Counted from the first letter of the stretch, positions 8,489-18,297 are shown. The stretch: 64,000 bases of DNA from Pediococcus ethanolidurans (GCF_001437405.1 NZ_JQBY01000009.1:1-64000); one strand, 5' to 3'. Translations and numbers: made by a program. The notes: generated by a model not told the origin, from the sequence alone.

Positions 8489-10390
8489 TTAGTCGTCAAC
8501 ATACTGACTTAGATATTCCCAACGGGTCATTTTTTCATCTATTTCAGAATCTAAGTTATCGATATTTTTTTGCAAATCAGCCAACTTACCATAATTCTCA
8601 GAATTATCGTTCATTTGCTTTTGTAGATCAGCCTTTTTATTTTCTAATTTATCAATATCACTTTCAATGTGCTGCCACTCTAACTGTTCTGCATAGGTCA
8701 ATTTCTCTTTTTGATGCGCGGTGGTTGTCACTTTTTTTGGTGTTGTTTTGGGTTCGTTCTTGTCATGAGAATCAGGTTGCGCAGCTGTTTGATTTTGTTG
8801 ATGAAGGTAATCAGTAAAAAGTCCAGTAAAGCGATTGATTTTACCCTGGCCTTCAAAAATCAGTAAGTGTTCCGCTACTTTGTTTAAGAAGTACCGATCA
8901 TGAGAAACGGTAATTACCGTTCCATTAAAGTGAGCCAGATAATCTTCCAAAACAGTTAGTGTACCAATATCCAAATCGTTTGTTGGTTCATCCAAAAGCA
9001 AGACATTAGGTTGCTGCATTAAAATTTTTAATAAATATAGCCGCCGTTTTTCACCACCAGATAATTTTCTAATTAAGGTACCATGCATCGATCTTGGAAA
9101 TAGAAATTGTTCCAACAAATTTGTGACACTAATATGCTCTCCGTTAGTATTGAGAACGCCAGAACCAACCTCACTAAGATAGCTAATAATTCGTTTATCT
9201 TCTGGAATTGGTTCAATTTTTTGTGTGTAATAACCAAGTTTTACTGTTTCACCAATGTCAATAATACCTGAATCTAGCGGTTGTAATTTAGCAATTACAT
9301 TAAGTAAGGTTGATTTTCCGGTTCCGTTGTTACCTGTAATTCCTACCCGTTCATCAGCTTGAATTAATTCAGAAAAATCCTTAAGAATAATATGCGAGCC
9401 TAAATTTAAGGAGGCATGTTTAAATTCAATTACTTTTTTACCTAGACGTTGCTGACCTAACTGAACAGCAATGTTATCGGTTGATTGTGCTGGCGCATTC
9501 ACAGAGTCGCTTAAAGTTTCAAAACGATTAATTCGTGCTTGTTGTTTGGTTCCCCGTCCCTGTGGTCCTCGTTTCATCCATGCTAATTCTTGTTTATAAA
9601 GGCGTTTTTCTTTCTGTGATTGAACGGCTTCCTGCTCATCTTGAGTAGCCTTTTTAGTTACGTAGGCCTGGTAGTTTCCTGGATACTGTCTAAGTTTTCC
9701 AAATGAAAGTTCCCAAATTTGATTGGCAACCCGATCAAGAAAATACCGATCATGGGTCACAATAAGAAGTGCACCTTTATATGACGTTAAATATTGTTCT
9801 AGCCAAGCAATCGAATCAAAATCAAGGTGATTAGTTGGTTCATCTAACATTAATAAGTCAGGTGCTTGAATTAAAGTTTGTGCCAAATCCACTCGTTTCT
9901 GTTGACCACCAGATAAAGTACCAATCTTTTGGTTTAGATTGGTAATATGGAGCTGGGTCAGAATAGTTTTAACATCACTTTCGGCAGTCCAAGCATCTTC
10001 TTGATTCATTTGTTGTTCTGCAATTTCAAACTGGCGTTGATTTTCTTCATTTTCTGGTGCCTGAGAGTAGTTAGCTAAGGCACGTTCATAAAATCGAATG
10101 GTTTTAAAAACACGTTGAGAGCCAGCAAAAATAGCATCAAGAATAGTTAAATTTGCATCAAGTGCTGGTGTTTGACGTAGGTAGCCAACCGTATAATTTT
10201 TGGGTGTTTCAATTTGTCCTGAATCCTGTGGACTAACCTTGGCAAGTACATTCAAGAGACTTGTCTTACCCGTACCATTGGTGCCAATTAAGCCAATGCG
10301 ATCTTGTTCATTGATTAAGAAATTTATCTTTTGAAAAAGAACTTTGGTTCCATAAGTTTCGGTTAAATCTTCTGCTTTTAAAGTTTGCAT
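8489..10390 (-). CDS. ABC-F ATPase, Uup/YfmR type
   Basis: 633 aa soluble duplicated ABC protein with no membrane segments. Walker A motifs are GTNGTGKTS (36-44) and GNNGTGKST (353-361). ABC signatures are LSGGQQKR (159-166) and LSGGEKRR, with DEPTNHLD and DEPTNDLD Walker B boxes. The interdomain linker (about 230-300) is charged, and a C-terminal coiled coil (about 560-630) gives the Uup/YfmR architecture. Members act on the ribosome, YfmR for instance relieving stalls at difficult peptides; the exact role here is inferred. It is followed by thyA after 18 bases. Confidence 0.9.
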   Translation of the reverse strand: MQTLKAEDLTETYGTKVLFQKINFLINEQDRIGLIGTNGTGKTSLLNVLAKVSPQDSGQIETPKNYTVGYLRQTPALDANLTILDAIFAGSQRVFKTIRFYERALANYSQAPENEENQRQFEIAEQQMNQEDAWTAESDVKTILTQLHITNLNQKIGTLSGGQQKRVDLAQTLIQAPDLLMLDEPTNHLDFDSIAWLEQYLTSYKGALLIVTHDRYFLDRVANQIWELSFGKLRQYPGNYQAYVTKKATQDEQEAVQSQKEKRLYKQELAWMKRGPQGRGTKQQARINRFETLSDSVNAPAQSTDNIAVQLGQQRLGKKVIEFKHASLNLGSHIILKDFSELIQADERVGITGNNGTGKSTLLNVIAKLQPLDSGIIDIGETVKLGYYTQKIEPIPEDKRIISYLSEVGSGVLNTNGEHISVTNLLEQFLFPRSMHGTLIRKLSGGEKRRLYLLKILMQQPNVLLLDEPTNDLDIGTLTVLEDYLAHFNGTVITVSHDRYFLNKVAEHLLIFEGQGKINRFTGLFTDYLHQQNQTAAQPDSHDKNEPKTTPKKVTTTAHQKEKLTYAEQLEWQHIESDIDKLENKKADLQKQMNDNSENYGKLADLQKNIDNLDSEIDEKMTRWEYLSQYVDD

Positions 10391-10404
10391 TATTGTTCAT
10401 CTTT

Positions 10405-11619
10405 CTAATCTTCAGAAACTATTTTTTTTGCTTCTAAGAGTAAATCTGGTTGCTTGTTTTCAATTTTACCAGTTAAAACTTTATTTAATAAGATAGCAAG
10501 TAGCTTTCCTAACTGTGGACCGGGTGTAGTTATGTGTGCTTTTAATAGAATACCACCATTAATTTTTAACTCGTGTGAATTTTTGATTGGCAGAGCTTCA
10601 TAGCGATCCAAAAGCTGATCCGAATTCCCAGCATTAGGTAAAACATTGGCAACCGTCAAAACATCTTTTATAACTGTTTTACCCGTTTGAAAAAGAATTT
10701 GTTCAGAAACCGCGTTCTGATCCATTGCTTCAAACAAATCTAACCCATTAGAAACTGCAGAGATCAATTCGTTGGAAGTTTTCCAAGCCTTTAGGAAGTG
10801 ATGACTTTGGTTTGAAGAAATGGTTAAAACCCGACACATCAATAACCAAACTTGATTCTCGTTTTTCAGATGTGTATCCTCTCGAATTTTAAGTAGTCTT
10901 TTAAGCTTCGGTAACTGTTCGTTTAATTGTGGGCAAAACGCATACAGGCCAGTTTCGAGAAAGTAACGAATTCCCTTCACTGGTTTTTGTCCCATCATCA
11001 TTTTATTAAATTCAACAAGAATACGTTCAACAGCAATTTTTTCGAGTAATTCGGCATGATGTTTGATCGCAGCTTCAGTTGCTGCTTCAATTGTAAAATC
11101 TAATTTACTTGCAAAGCGAATCGCACGCATCATTCGTAAAGCATCTTCATGGAAGCGTTCTTCAGGCTTACCTACTGCTCGTAAAATATGATCTTTAAGA
11201 TCTTGTAAGCCATTAAATAGATCGACGACGGTACCATCCTCTTTAAGTGCTAGTGCATTGACCGTAAAATCACGCCGTTTTAGATCTTCTGCTAATGACC
11301 GAACAAAGGTCACTTTGTCGGGTCTTCTAAAGTCCTGATAGCCACTTTCGGTTCTAAAAGTGGTTACTTCGTATTTATTCTGTCCGCTCAAAATCATGAC
11401 GGTACCATGTTTAATTCCAGTATCAATAGTTTTGGGAAACAACGCTTTAATTTCTGATGGATATGCACTAGTTGCAATGTCCACATCGTGAATATTATCT
11501 TGTAAGATTGTGTCACGAACACTCCCACCCACAAAATAGGCTTCGTATCCAGCTTTTTCGATAGTTTGTAAAATGGGACGAGCCGTCACAAATTCAATAG
11601 GTAATTTTTTAATCTGCAT
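10405..11619 (-). CDS. cca: CCA tRNA nucleotidyltransferase
   Basis: 404 aa. It adds or repairs the 3' CCA end of tRNAs with CTP and ATP. The N-terminal nucleotidyltransferase domain has FVGGSVRD and the metal-binding DVDIATSA. RRDFTVNALA, RFHEDALRMMRAIRFASKLDF and the C-terminal helical domain follow the class II Bacillus-type enzyme. The ATG start matches homologues, but a TTG six bases upstream (11625) has a better placed AGG. It heads the run cca, ABC-F, thyA, dfrA and is divergent from yitT. Confidence 0.93.
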   Translation of the reverse strand: MQIKKLPIEFVTARPILQTIEKAGYEAYFVGGSVRDTILQDNIHDVDIATSAYPSEIKALFPKTIDTGIKHGTVMILSGQNKYEVTTFRTESGYQDFRRPDKVTFVRSLAEDLKRRDFTVNALALKEDGTVVDLFNGLQDLKDHILRAVGKPEERFHEDALRMMRAIRFASKLDFTIEAATEAAIKHHAELLEKIAVERILVEFNKMMMGQKPVKGIRYFLETGLYAFCPQLNEQLPKLKRLLKIREDTHLKNENQVWLLMCRVLTISSNQSHHFLKAWKTSNELISAVSNGLDLFEAMDQNAVSEQILFQTGKTVIKDVLTVANVLPNAGNSDQLLDRYEALPIKNSHELKINGGILLKAHITTPGPQLGKLLAILLNKVLTGKIENKQPDLLLEAKKIVSED

Positions 11620-11761
11620 ACACAATTCGCCAACCTAAGTTTTAAAATTTCTTGATCTTATTATCAGAATTAATCTTAACAGAATCCTGCATTTTTTAAA
11701 ATGGATACGGTCAGTTAGTTAAATGAATATGTTATGATATTGGAGTGAAGTAGGTGAAAAC

Positions 11762-12637
11762 ATGATAAAAAAAGAATCCATTCGATTTAAAGATTTATTT
11801 ATGATTATGTTGGGCTGTTGTTTATATGGATTAGGATTAGCAGCTGTCAACATTCCTAATCATTTGGCTGAGGGAGGTGCTACAGGTATCACCCTAATTT
11901 TTCGTGCTTTGTTTCATATTGATCCAGCTTATACAACGATTTTAATTAATATTCCACTGCTTGTAATTGGTTATCGCTTTTTGGGGAAACGGGCTTTATA
12001 CTACACGATTTTTGGAACGTTAATGTTATCTATGTGGTTGTGGATCTGGCAAAGAGTACCGATAAACATCGATATTAGCCATGATATGTTTATTGCAGGC
12101 ATCCTTGCCGGTCTTGCCGGTGGCTTTGGTAGCGGCCTTGTTTATCGCTTTGGCGGGACAACTGGTGGTACGGATGTTATTGCTCGTATCATTGAACAAA
12201 AACGTGGTATTCCTATGGGACAAACACTATTTGCGCTTGATGCCGTTGTTTTGACAATTTCGCTTTGTTATATTGATGTTCGTCAAATGATGTATACATT
12301 GTTAGCGGCGTTTGTGTTTTCACGAATAGTGACCTTTACGCAAGTAGGTTCGTATGCTGAACGAGGAATTTTGGTTATTAGTGAAAGCTATCAACTGATT
12401 GCTGATCAATTAATGATTGAATTACAACGAGGAGCTAGTTTTGTACACGTTCAGGGTGCCTATTCTAAAGATGAAAAAAAGATGGTTTTTTGCGTTCTTT
12501 CTGCTAACGAACTGAGTGAAGCCAAACGAATCGTTGATGCAATTGATCCACATGCGTTTATTTCAGTGATTGATGTTCACGAAGTAATTGGAGAGGGATT
12601 CACATACGACTCTCCTACCGGAAAAAAAGTTAGTTAA
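11762..12637 (+). CDS. YitT-family membrane protein
   Basis: 291 aa with five predicted membrane segments between about 10 and 170 (YitT_membrane/DUF161), then the cytosolic DUF2179 domain (about 220-285, with GASFVHVQGAYSKDEKKMVFCVL). The GLGLAAVNIPNHLAEGGATG and GGTTGGTDVIARII stretches are family hallmarks. The transported substrate is not established. It is one of the few plus-strand genes. The ribosome binding site is AGGTG before ATG, with a TATGAT -10 at 11733-11738 but a poor -35. It ends at a bidirectional terminator. A paralogue lies at 53376-54254. Confidence 0.9.
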   Translation: MIKKESIRFKDLFMIMLGCCLYGLGLAAVNIPNHLAEGGATGITLIFRALFHIDPAYTTILINIPLLVIGYRFLGKRALYYTIFGTLMLSMWLWIWQRVPINIDISHDMFIAGILAGLAGGFGSGLVYRFGGTTGGTDVIARIIEQKRGIPMGQTLFALDAVVLTISLCYIDVRQMMYTLLAAFVFSRIVTFTQVGSYAERGILVISESYQLIADQLMIELQRGASFVHVQGAYSKDEKKMVFCVLSANELSEAKRIVDAIDPHAFISVIDVHEVIGEGFTYDSPTGKKVS

Positions 12638-12644
12638 ATTTAAC

Positions 12645-12691
12645 AAAAAGGATGTAACTGGGTATTTCTACCTGGTTACATCCTTTTTATT
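12645..12691. terminator. bidirectional intrinsic terminator
   Basis: AAAAAGGATGTAAC pairs with GTTACATCCTTTTT around a short loop, with A-tract and T-tract on the two sides. It serves the plus-strand yitT gene and the converging nucleoside deoxyribosyltransferase pseudogene. Confidence 0.9.
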
Positions 12692-12740
12692 AAACGAATT
12701 ATGAGTTGGTTATGAATTGTGGTGAACTTAATTTGATAAG

Positions 12741-13221
12741 CTAGAATACTTTAACGTCACTAAAAATTGTTGGCAAATCATTAAAATTGTATGTTTCGAG
12801 TTGTTTAATTTCGCTTTCGCCATTGAAAAAGGCAGTATAGCTACGTGAGAGCATTAAATTCAATTCTTGATCAGGTGCAAATTGAACCATAATAACTGGT
12901 ATATTGGCCTCAAAAGCCGCACCAATTTCAAAAATTGTTCCACTATCAGGTTGATTAATACCATCAGTGTCTAATTAATTTGTAATCTAGAATAGCAACC
13001 ACAGCATCTGCACGGTGTACTTGACGCATATCACTATTAAAGACCCCTGTTTGCCAACGAAATGATCCAAATTCTTCACTTTCCATTTGGTGTTCCATAG
13101 GAATAAAAATTTTCTTAGCAGAAAGCGTTGGGTTTTTAGCTAATAAGTTTTGGACAGTTCTAACATGTTCCTCTTGTTTTGGGCTAAAGAAAGGTGCAGC
13201 AAGATAGATTTGATTGCTCAT
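12741..13221 (-). pseudogene. nucleoside 2-deoxyribosyltransferase, frameshifted
   Basis: The intact frame from ATG 13221 gives 85 aa (IYLAAPFFSPKQEEHV ... ADAVVAILDYKLI) and stops at TGA 12964. The rest of the enzyme continues in the next frame: TDGINQPDSGTIFEIGAAFE, then PVIMVQFAPDQELNLMLSRS, ending at TAG 12741. Deleting one T (plus strand, about 12972) restores one frame of 159 aa, the normal length of lactobacillal nucleoside 2-deoxyribosyltransferases, which exchange bases between deoxynucleosides. The ExG segment with the catalytic Glu region lies after the break, so the short product should be inactive. The ribosome binding site CTAGGAG is intact and codon use is normal on both sides, so the lesion is recent or a sequencing error. 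Confidence 0.88.
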
Positions 13222-13242
13222 AAAAATTCTCCTAGTTTAAAA

Positions 13243-13662
13243 TTAATTTTGCTTCCAGACAAAATGATTAGTTGCTATATTTTGAAAGCCCTGTTGACTT
13301 AGAAAAGCACTCAATTGACGATTACTTGTATCACATACTAAATTACCATTACTTTGGTTTTTGACGATGTTTACTAAAGTTTCAGAAATGCCTAAACTTT
13401 TTTTAGCGGGATCAACTAAAAGATCAATTAATTGATTCTGATCAAAGATAACGACGCCATAAATTGTGCGTTCATTAAAACTCGTGACGATGCGCATATC
13501 ATATTTTTTTGCAACTACATTTTTAAAATGCGTTACTTGTTCATCAAAGTTATCCTTGATAAGAATATCAGAATTTCGTTGATTTACCTTTCGCATAACA
13601 GTGACTGTTTTTTTTGCAAATTTTGGAGAATAGTTTTTAATTTTGTATTGTTCCGTACTCAT
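13243..13662 (-). CDS. GNAT-family acetyltransferase-like protein
   Basis: 139 aa. The segment IDLLVDPAKKSLGISETLVNIVK (about 80-102) resembles GNAT motif A, where acetyl-CoA phosphates bind, and LSAFLSQQGFQN near the end resembles motif B. The substrate is unknown. The start is ATG with GAGG upstream. It lies 21 bases before the deoxyribosyltransferase pseudogene and could be co-transcribed with it. Assignment to the superfamily is fairly safe; any specific role is not. Confidence 0.7.
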   Translation of the reverse strand: MSTEQYKIKNYSPKFAKKTVTVMRKVNQRNSDILIKDNFDEQVTHFKNVVAKKYDMRIVTSFNERTIYGVVIFDQNQLIDLLVDPAKKSLGISETLVNIVKNQSNGNLVCDTSNRQLSAFLSQQGFQNIATNHFVWKQN

Positions 13663-13733
13663 TATCTTTCCTCGATCTTGACTTTTTAAAATTTAATCAC
13701 GAATTCTATCTTATCACAAATTATTTAAAAATC

Positions 13734-15002
13734 TCAAAAATCATTGGTTTCATAGTCTTCTAACATGAGACTAAATTCAGAATCATCAGGAGCTAGTTTT
13801 AAGTAGGCCTTTAAACTCTTAAGAATCCATTCTCGATCGCCCACTTGTCTAAAGAAATATACAGCGGCGTGTAAGAAGTCGGCGTTGTTGGTGAAAAATG
13901 GAAATGCATTTTCATATGCTTGTTTAGCCTCGAGAAATTTCTCGAGGTGCTCATTAGAAACTGCAATATTCCAATATATTTGCGGATCCAGATCATTCTC
14001 CTGAATGTATGGTTGCAGTAGATCATAATTTTCTTGATAACGTTGTTGCTGGATGTATAAATTACTCAATTGCACAACCGTACGCATTTGTTCAGGATTA
14101 ACCTTTAAAGCTGTTTTCAAATATTTTTCGACAGCTTCGTAATTTTGTAACTGGTTGGCTAGTTCGGCAGCTTGTGAAAATAGATCTTCGTTAAATTCAT
14201 CAAAACCAATTCCCTCTTGAACTGTTTTATAAGCTGCTTGCACATCGCCATTTTTTTCTTGAGCAGTTGCGAGAATGGTGTATAAAGAAACATAATCTGG
14301 ATTTGATTCACGCAGCTGTGTTAATAGATCAATTGCACTTGAATAATTTTTTAATTGTAAGTAAACAAATCCTTGTTGGAATAAAATATCAGGTGTTTTG
14401 TTTCCCGGTTTAATTTGTTCAAAATAGGCCATACTTGTTTCAAATTTTCCCATACCGGCATATGCCGTTGCCAAACGTGCCACTAAATCCACCGAAGAAA
14501 GTTTTAGAATGCCTTGTTTGATTAAAGTCAAATAATATGAAGCCGCTTTTTTATAGTTTTGCATCATATTATAAAATTCAGCCAGCGCGAACAACACAAC
14601 TTGCTCGTCAGGGGCAATTCTTTCAGCCTCTAACAGCTTCTGTTCACTAACTTCGTATAGTTCCTCCGTTTGATAAAGATCGGCTGAGACAAGCAAAGAT
14701 TGAAGATAGGCATCGGAATTAGGCTTCACCACTGCAAGATTTTGTAATGCTTCATCGGTATTTCCTTGTCCAATTTCAATATCTGCTAAATTAACATGCA
14801 ACGAATCTTCGTCTGGATACTTTTTTAAGAGATTTTCGTATATTCGTTTGGCTTTTTTATCAAAACCAAGCGAATATAATTCCTCTGCAAAACTGTTCAG
14901 GGTATCATCATCATCTTTACGAAGAGCCCATGCATATAAGCGATTACCAGCTTCAATATCGCCGTTCTCAATTTTTTGTAATGCTTGTTCTGAATAGCTC
15001 AT
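13734..15002 (-). CDS. tetratricopeptide repeat protein
   Basis: 422 aa made almost wholly of TPR helices, such as AKRIYENLLKKYPDEDSLHVNLADI and ALQNL, ASYYLTLIKQG, FEQIKPGNKTPDILFQQGFVYLQL, and VEKYLKTALKVNPEQ. There is no signal peptide or membrane segment, so it is a cytosolic scaffold of the YpiA type. The ATG at 15002 is preferred over an in-frame GTG nine bases upstream because AAAGGTG lies at correct spacing. It lies downstream of hup, separated by the hup terminator. Partners are unknown. Confidence 0.85.
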   Translation of the reverse strand: MSYSEQALQKIENGDIEAGNRLYAWALRKDDDDTLNSFAEELYSLGFDKKAKRIYENLLKKYPDEDSLHVNLADIEIGQGNTDEALQNLAVVKPNSDAYLQSLLVSADLYQTEELYEVSEQKLLEAERIAPDEQVVLFALAEFYNMMQNYKKAASYYLTLIKQGILKLSSVDLVARLATAYAGMGKFETSMAYFEQIKPGNKTPDILFQQGFVYLQLKNYSSAIDLLTQLRESNPDYVSLYTILATAQEKNGDVQAAYKTVQEGIGFDEFNEDLFSQAAELANQLQNYEAVEKYLKTALKVNPEQMRTVVQLSNLYIQQQRYQENYDLLQPYIQENDLDPQIYWNIAVSNEHLEKFLEAKQAYENAFPFFTNNADFLHAAVYFFRQVGDREWILKSLKAYLKLAPDDSEFSLMLEDYETNDF

Positions 15003-15055
15003 GATAATCACCTTTCATCAAAAAATCAGTATCTCTATATTAAGTGTTTTGAGCT

Positions 15056-15090
15056 AAAAAATCCAGCATAACAGTTGTTATGCTGGATTC
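15056..15090 (-). terminator. intrinsic terminator of hup
   Basis: AATCCAGCATAAC pairs with GTTATGCTGGATT (13 bp) around an AACT loop and is followed by six Ts on the minus strand. Confidence 0.92.
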
Positions 15091-15111
15091 TAAATAGAAA
15101 AATTTGAAAGA

Positions 15112-15387
15112 TTATTTAACTGCGTCCTTCAATGCTTTTCCTGGCTTGAATGCAGGTACCTTGCTAGCAGGAATTTGAATTTCCTTACCAGTTTGAGGGT
15201 TACGTCCCTTACGTGCAGCACGTTGACGTACTTCAAAGTTACCGAAACCGATCAATTGAACTTTCTCGCCCTTTGCTAATGTGGATTGAACTGAGCCAAA
15301 TACAGCATCTACTGCTGCGGCAGCATCCTTTTTAGTTAAACCAGTTTTTGATGCAACATCATCTACTAATTGAGCTTTGTTTGCCAT
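15112..15387 (-). CDS. hup: DNA-binding protein HU
   Basis: 91 aa nucleoid protein that bends DNA as a homodimer. It has [12 protein letters not shown], the [21 protein letters not shown] arm region and the [14 protein letters not shown] terminus of the family. The ATG at 15387 sits seven bases after a perfect AGGAGG; a GTG upstream overlaps that ribosome binding site and is rejected. It is a single-gene unit with a strong promoter, a leader of about 105 bases containing a hairpin, and its own terminator. Confidence 0.97.
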   Translation of the reverse strand: MANKAQLVDDVASKTGLTKKDAAAAVDAVFGSVQSTLAKGEKVQLIGFGNFEVRQRAARKGRNPQTGKEIQIPASKVPAFKPGKALKDAVK

Positions 15388-15436
15388 GTGATTCACCTCC
15401 TAGGTAAAATTGAATTGATGAATTAATCATCAACTT

Positions 15437-15463
15437 GTCAATCTTGAGTGGTCCAAGATTAAC
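15437..15463 (-). other. hairpin in the hup 5' leader
   Basis: GTTAATCTTG and CAAGATTGAC pair (10 bp, one G-U) around a 7-base loop between the hup promoter and start codon. No T-tract follows, so it is more likely a leader structure affecting stability or translation than a terminator. Confidence 0.5.
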
Positions 15464-15499
15464 GAAACAATAACCCTGAACGGTATTATTTCAATTTCA

Positions 15500-15528
15500 A
15501 AGATATCACAGGAAGGCTGTTATGACAA
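15500..15528 (-). promoter_or_regulatory. hup promoter
   Basis: TTGTCA (-35, 15528-15523) and TATCTT (-10, 15505-15500) with a 17-base spacer on the minus strand. The transcript would have a leader of about 105 bases. Confidence 0.75.
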
Positions 15529-15593
15529 GGGTTTTAATGCGAATTGTCTAAAAACTAAACGTTTTCGATAAAAAATAAGGAAATAATTGACAA

Positions 15594-16904
15594 TTACTTA
15601 CGACGACGTTCAATTAAATGAATTGGAGTTCCGGAAAAATCAAAGGCTTCTCGAATTCGATTTTCCAAAAATCGTTCATAAGAAAAATGCATCATATCCG
15701 GATCATTTACGAAAATAACAAATGTTGGTGGCTCTGTACTTACTTGGGTGCCATAGTACACACGAAGACGCTTGCCGTTATCACTAGGTGTCGGATTAAT
15801 TGCAATGGCATCCATGATCACATCGTTAAGTGTTGATGACTGGACACGACGCCGATGGTTTTCATCCACACGTGCAATCAATTCTGGCAATTGAGCTAAG
15901 CGTTGTTTAGTAACTGCAGAAACAAAAATAATCGGTGCATAGCTCAGATAAGCAAACTGATCGCGAATGCCAGCTTCAAATTCATGAAGCGTATGATTAT
16001 CCTTTTTCAGGGTATCCCACTTATTGACCACAATAATAATTCCACGACCAGCTTCGTGTGCATAACCCGCAATTCGTTTGTCTTGTTCTCGAATGCCTTC
16101 TTCTGCATTAAGAACCACTAAAACCACATTGCTATTATCAATGGCCTTCATTGCACGCATAACACTATACCGCTCAGTATTTTCGTAAACCTTACCTTTT
16201 TTACGCATACCAGCAGTATCAACCATCGTAAAATCAGTTCCCTCAGGAGTTGTGAACTTGGTATCAATTGCATCTCGAGTCGTTCCTGCAATGTCTGACA
16301 CAATGACACGATCTTCTCCCAATAACGCATTTACGATGGATGATTTACCGACGTTCGGACGGCCAATTAAACTAAAGCGAATTGAATCATCTTTCTCATC
16401 AGTTTTAGAATCAGGAAACTCTTTGACAATAGCGTCTAATAGATCACCTAGACCTAATCCATGGCTACCTGAGATTGGATATGGATCTCCAAAACCCAAA
16501 CTGTAAAAGTCATAGATCTCTTGACGTAGTTCAGCATTATCTACCTTATTAACGGCTAAAATGACAGGTTTATTTGCTTTATATAAAATACGCGCAACTT
16601 TTTCGTCAGCATCTGTAATGCCTTCTTTAACACTAACGAGAAAAACGATCACATCTGCTTCATCAATCGCGATTTCTGCTTGATCTTGAATTTGATTGAC
16701 AAAAGGTTCGTCACTAATATCAATACCACCAGTATCGATCACACTAAACTCATGTCCGATCCACTCACTGTGAGCATAGATACGATCTCGAGTTACACCA
16801 GGAGTATCTTCGACAATTGAGATTCGATCTCCTACTACCCGGTTGAAAATTGTTGATTTTCCCACATTGGGACGGCCAACAATGGCAACAATTGGATTTG
16901 CCAT
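15594..16904 (-). CDS. der: ribosome assembly GTPase Der (EngA)
   Basis: 436 aa with two tandem GTPase domains and a C-terminal KH-like domain, required for 50S subunit assembly. G1 motifs are GRPNVGKST (about 9-17) and GRPNVGKSS (about 182-190), with DTGG/DTAG switch motifs and NKVD/NKWD base-recognition motifs. The C terminus ends in the usual basic stretch ERRRK. It is separated from upstream rpsA by a terminator that readthrough may pass. Confidence 0.97.
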   Translation of the reverse strand: MANPIVAIVGRPNVGKSTIFNRVVGDRISIVEDTPGVTRDRIYAHSEWIGHEFSVIDTGGIDISDEPFVNQIQDQAEIAIDEADVIVFLVSVKEGITDADEKVARILYKANKPVILAVNKVDNAELRQEIYDFYSLGFGDPYPISGSHGLGLGDLLDAIVKEFPDSKTDEKDDSIRFSLIGRPNVGKSSIVNALLGEDRVIVSDIAGTTRDAIDTKFTTPEGTDFTMVDTAGMRKKGKVYENTERYSVMRAMKAIDNSNVVLVVLNAEEGIREQDKRIAGYAHEAGRGIIIVVNKWDTLKKDNHTLHEFEAGIRDQFAYLSYAPIIFVSAVTKQRLAQLPELIARVDENHRRRVQSSTLNDVIMDAIAINPTPSDNGKRLRVYYGTQVSTEPPTFVIFVNDPDMMHFSYERFLENRIREAFDFSGTPIHLIERRRK

Positions 16905-16929
16905 AGTAGAACCTCACTTTCTAGTTTAT

Positions 16930-16956
16930 AAAAAAGGCTGTGAAATAATCACAGCC
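16930..16956 (-). terminator. intrinsic terminator of rpsA
   Basis: GGCTGTGA and TCACAGCC pair around TTATT, followed by six Ts on the minus strand, between rpsA and der. Confidence 0.88.
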
Positions 16957-16976
16957 CCAGTAATTGTTATTTTAAA

Positions 16977-18215
16977 TTACTTTTCGTCATTATCCTGGTT
17001 ACCTTTAAGTTCATTACCGATCAAATCGCCTAATGTAAAACCAGTACTCTCCTCGGGTGCATCGTTCTTGTAGTTATTAGCTGCAGGACGACTGTTGCGA
17101 GAATTACGTTGTTTTGGTTCTGATTTAGGAGCCTCTTCCAAAGCTTTAATTGAAAGTGCCAATCGATGTGCATCTGGATGAACTTCCAAAACCTTAACCT
17201 TAATCTTATCACCAGTCTTTAATACATCGCTAGGACTGTCGATATGTTTGTGTGAGATTTGTGAAATATGAACTAAACCTTCAACGCCAGGGAATACTTC
17301 AACAAAAGCTCCAAAATCAGTTAATCGTTTAACAGTACCATCTAAGACAGAACCGGCTGCTGCTTTTTCCTCGATATCATCCCAAGGTCCAGGCAATGTT
17401 TGCTTTAATGATAATGAAATACGACCACGATCTTCATCAATTGCAAGAACTTTCACATTAATCTTTTGACCAACTTTTAATTTGTCAGAAGGTTTGTTGA
17501 CATGCTCATAAGCAATTTCAGAAACATGAACTAATCCATCAACACCGCCAAGGTCAACAAAAGCTCCAAAGTTTGTAAGACGAGCTACAGTACCCTCAAC
17601 AATGTCGCCAGCTGTGAGATGTGACATTAATTCTTCACGTTTAGCAGCATTTTCTTCTTGTACAATTGCCTTATGAGATAAAATTAGACGATTGTCAGCA
17701 GGATTAACTTCAACAATCTTCAACTTTAATGTTTGACCCTTGTATACATTAAGATCTTCTACATAACGATCTTCAATCATTGAAGCTGGAATGAATCCAC
17801 GTACACCAGCATCAACAACTAAACCGCCTTTGACAACCTGAGTAACAGGTGCTTCAATTTCAACACCGTCATCAGCTTTTTTCTGAATTTCATCCCAAAC
17901 CTTGCGAGCTTCAATACGACGATGTGAAAGTAAGTAACTGCCACCCTCTTTGTCATTTCCAATTTTAGAAACAACAACGAGATCTAACTTGTCGCCTACT
18001 TTAACGGCGTCATTGATATCATCGATGTGAGCAGTTGAGAGCTCACGCAATGGAACTACGCCTTCAACACCGGTACCTTCAATTCCCACAATAACTTGTT
18101 TGTCATCGTCAATGTCTAAAACTTCACCTTTTACAACATCACCGATTTTTACTTCTTCCACACTGTTAAGTGCGTTTAATAAATCATTATTTTGACCTGA
18201 TTCGTTTTCGCTCAT
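16977..18215 (-). CDS. rpsA: 30S ribosomal protein S1 homologue
   Basis: 412 aa with four S1 RNA-binding domains (roughly 28-100, 115-182, 200-270, 285-357), each with the VVxGxV and GxxGLVHxSEI pattern; the third and fourth are the best conserved. This is the shorter Firmicutes form, not the six-domain proteobacterial S1. A charged, disordered tail follows (EAPKSEPKQRNSRNSRPA). The ATG at 18215 follows AGGAGGAAATTCGTA. It lies downstream of cmk with its own likely promoter in the 82-base gap. Confidence 0.93.
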   Translation of the reverse strand: MSENESGQNNDLLNALNSVEEVKIGDVVKGEVLDIDDDKQVIVGIEGTGVEGVVPLRELSTAHIDDINDAVKVGDKLDLVVVSKIGNDKEGGSYLLSHRRIEARKVWDEIQKKADDGVEIEAPVTQVVKGGLVVDAGVRGFIPASMIEDRYVEDLNVYKGQTLKLKIVEVNPADNRLILSHKAIVQEENAAKREELMSHLTAGDIVEGTVARLTNFGAFVDLGGVDGLVHVSEIAYEHVNKPSDKLKVGQKINVKVLAIDEDRGRISLSLKQTLPGPWDDIEEKAAAGSVLDGTVKRLTDFGAFVEVFPGVEGLVHISQISHKHIDSPSDVLKTGDKIKVKVLEVHPDAHRLALSIKALEEAPKSEPKQRNSRNSRPAANNYKNDAPEESTGFTLGDLIGNELKGNQDNDEK

Positions 18216-18240
18216 TACGAATTTCCTCCTTAACAACACT

Positions 18241-18270
18241 ATACTATTCTATCATAGCTGAAATTGTCGA
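18241..18270 (-). promoter_or_regulatory. rpsA promoter
   Basis: TCGACA (-35, 18270-18265) and TAGTAT (-10, 18246-18241) with an 18-base spacer on the minus strand, in the gap between cmk and rpsA. Confidence 0.55.
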
Positions 18271-18297
18271 TAAAAGCTAGTTAAATAATTAGAATTT

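Noticed and set aside
15540-15575. Possible cre site upstream of hup (CGAAAACGTTTAGT on minus)
   Set aside because: It misses three of the fixed consensus positions and lies well upstream of the promoter.
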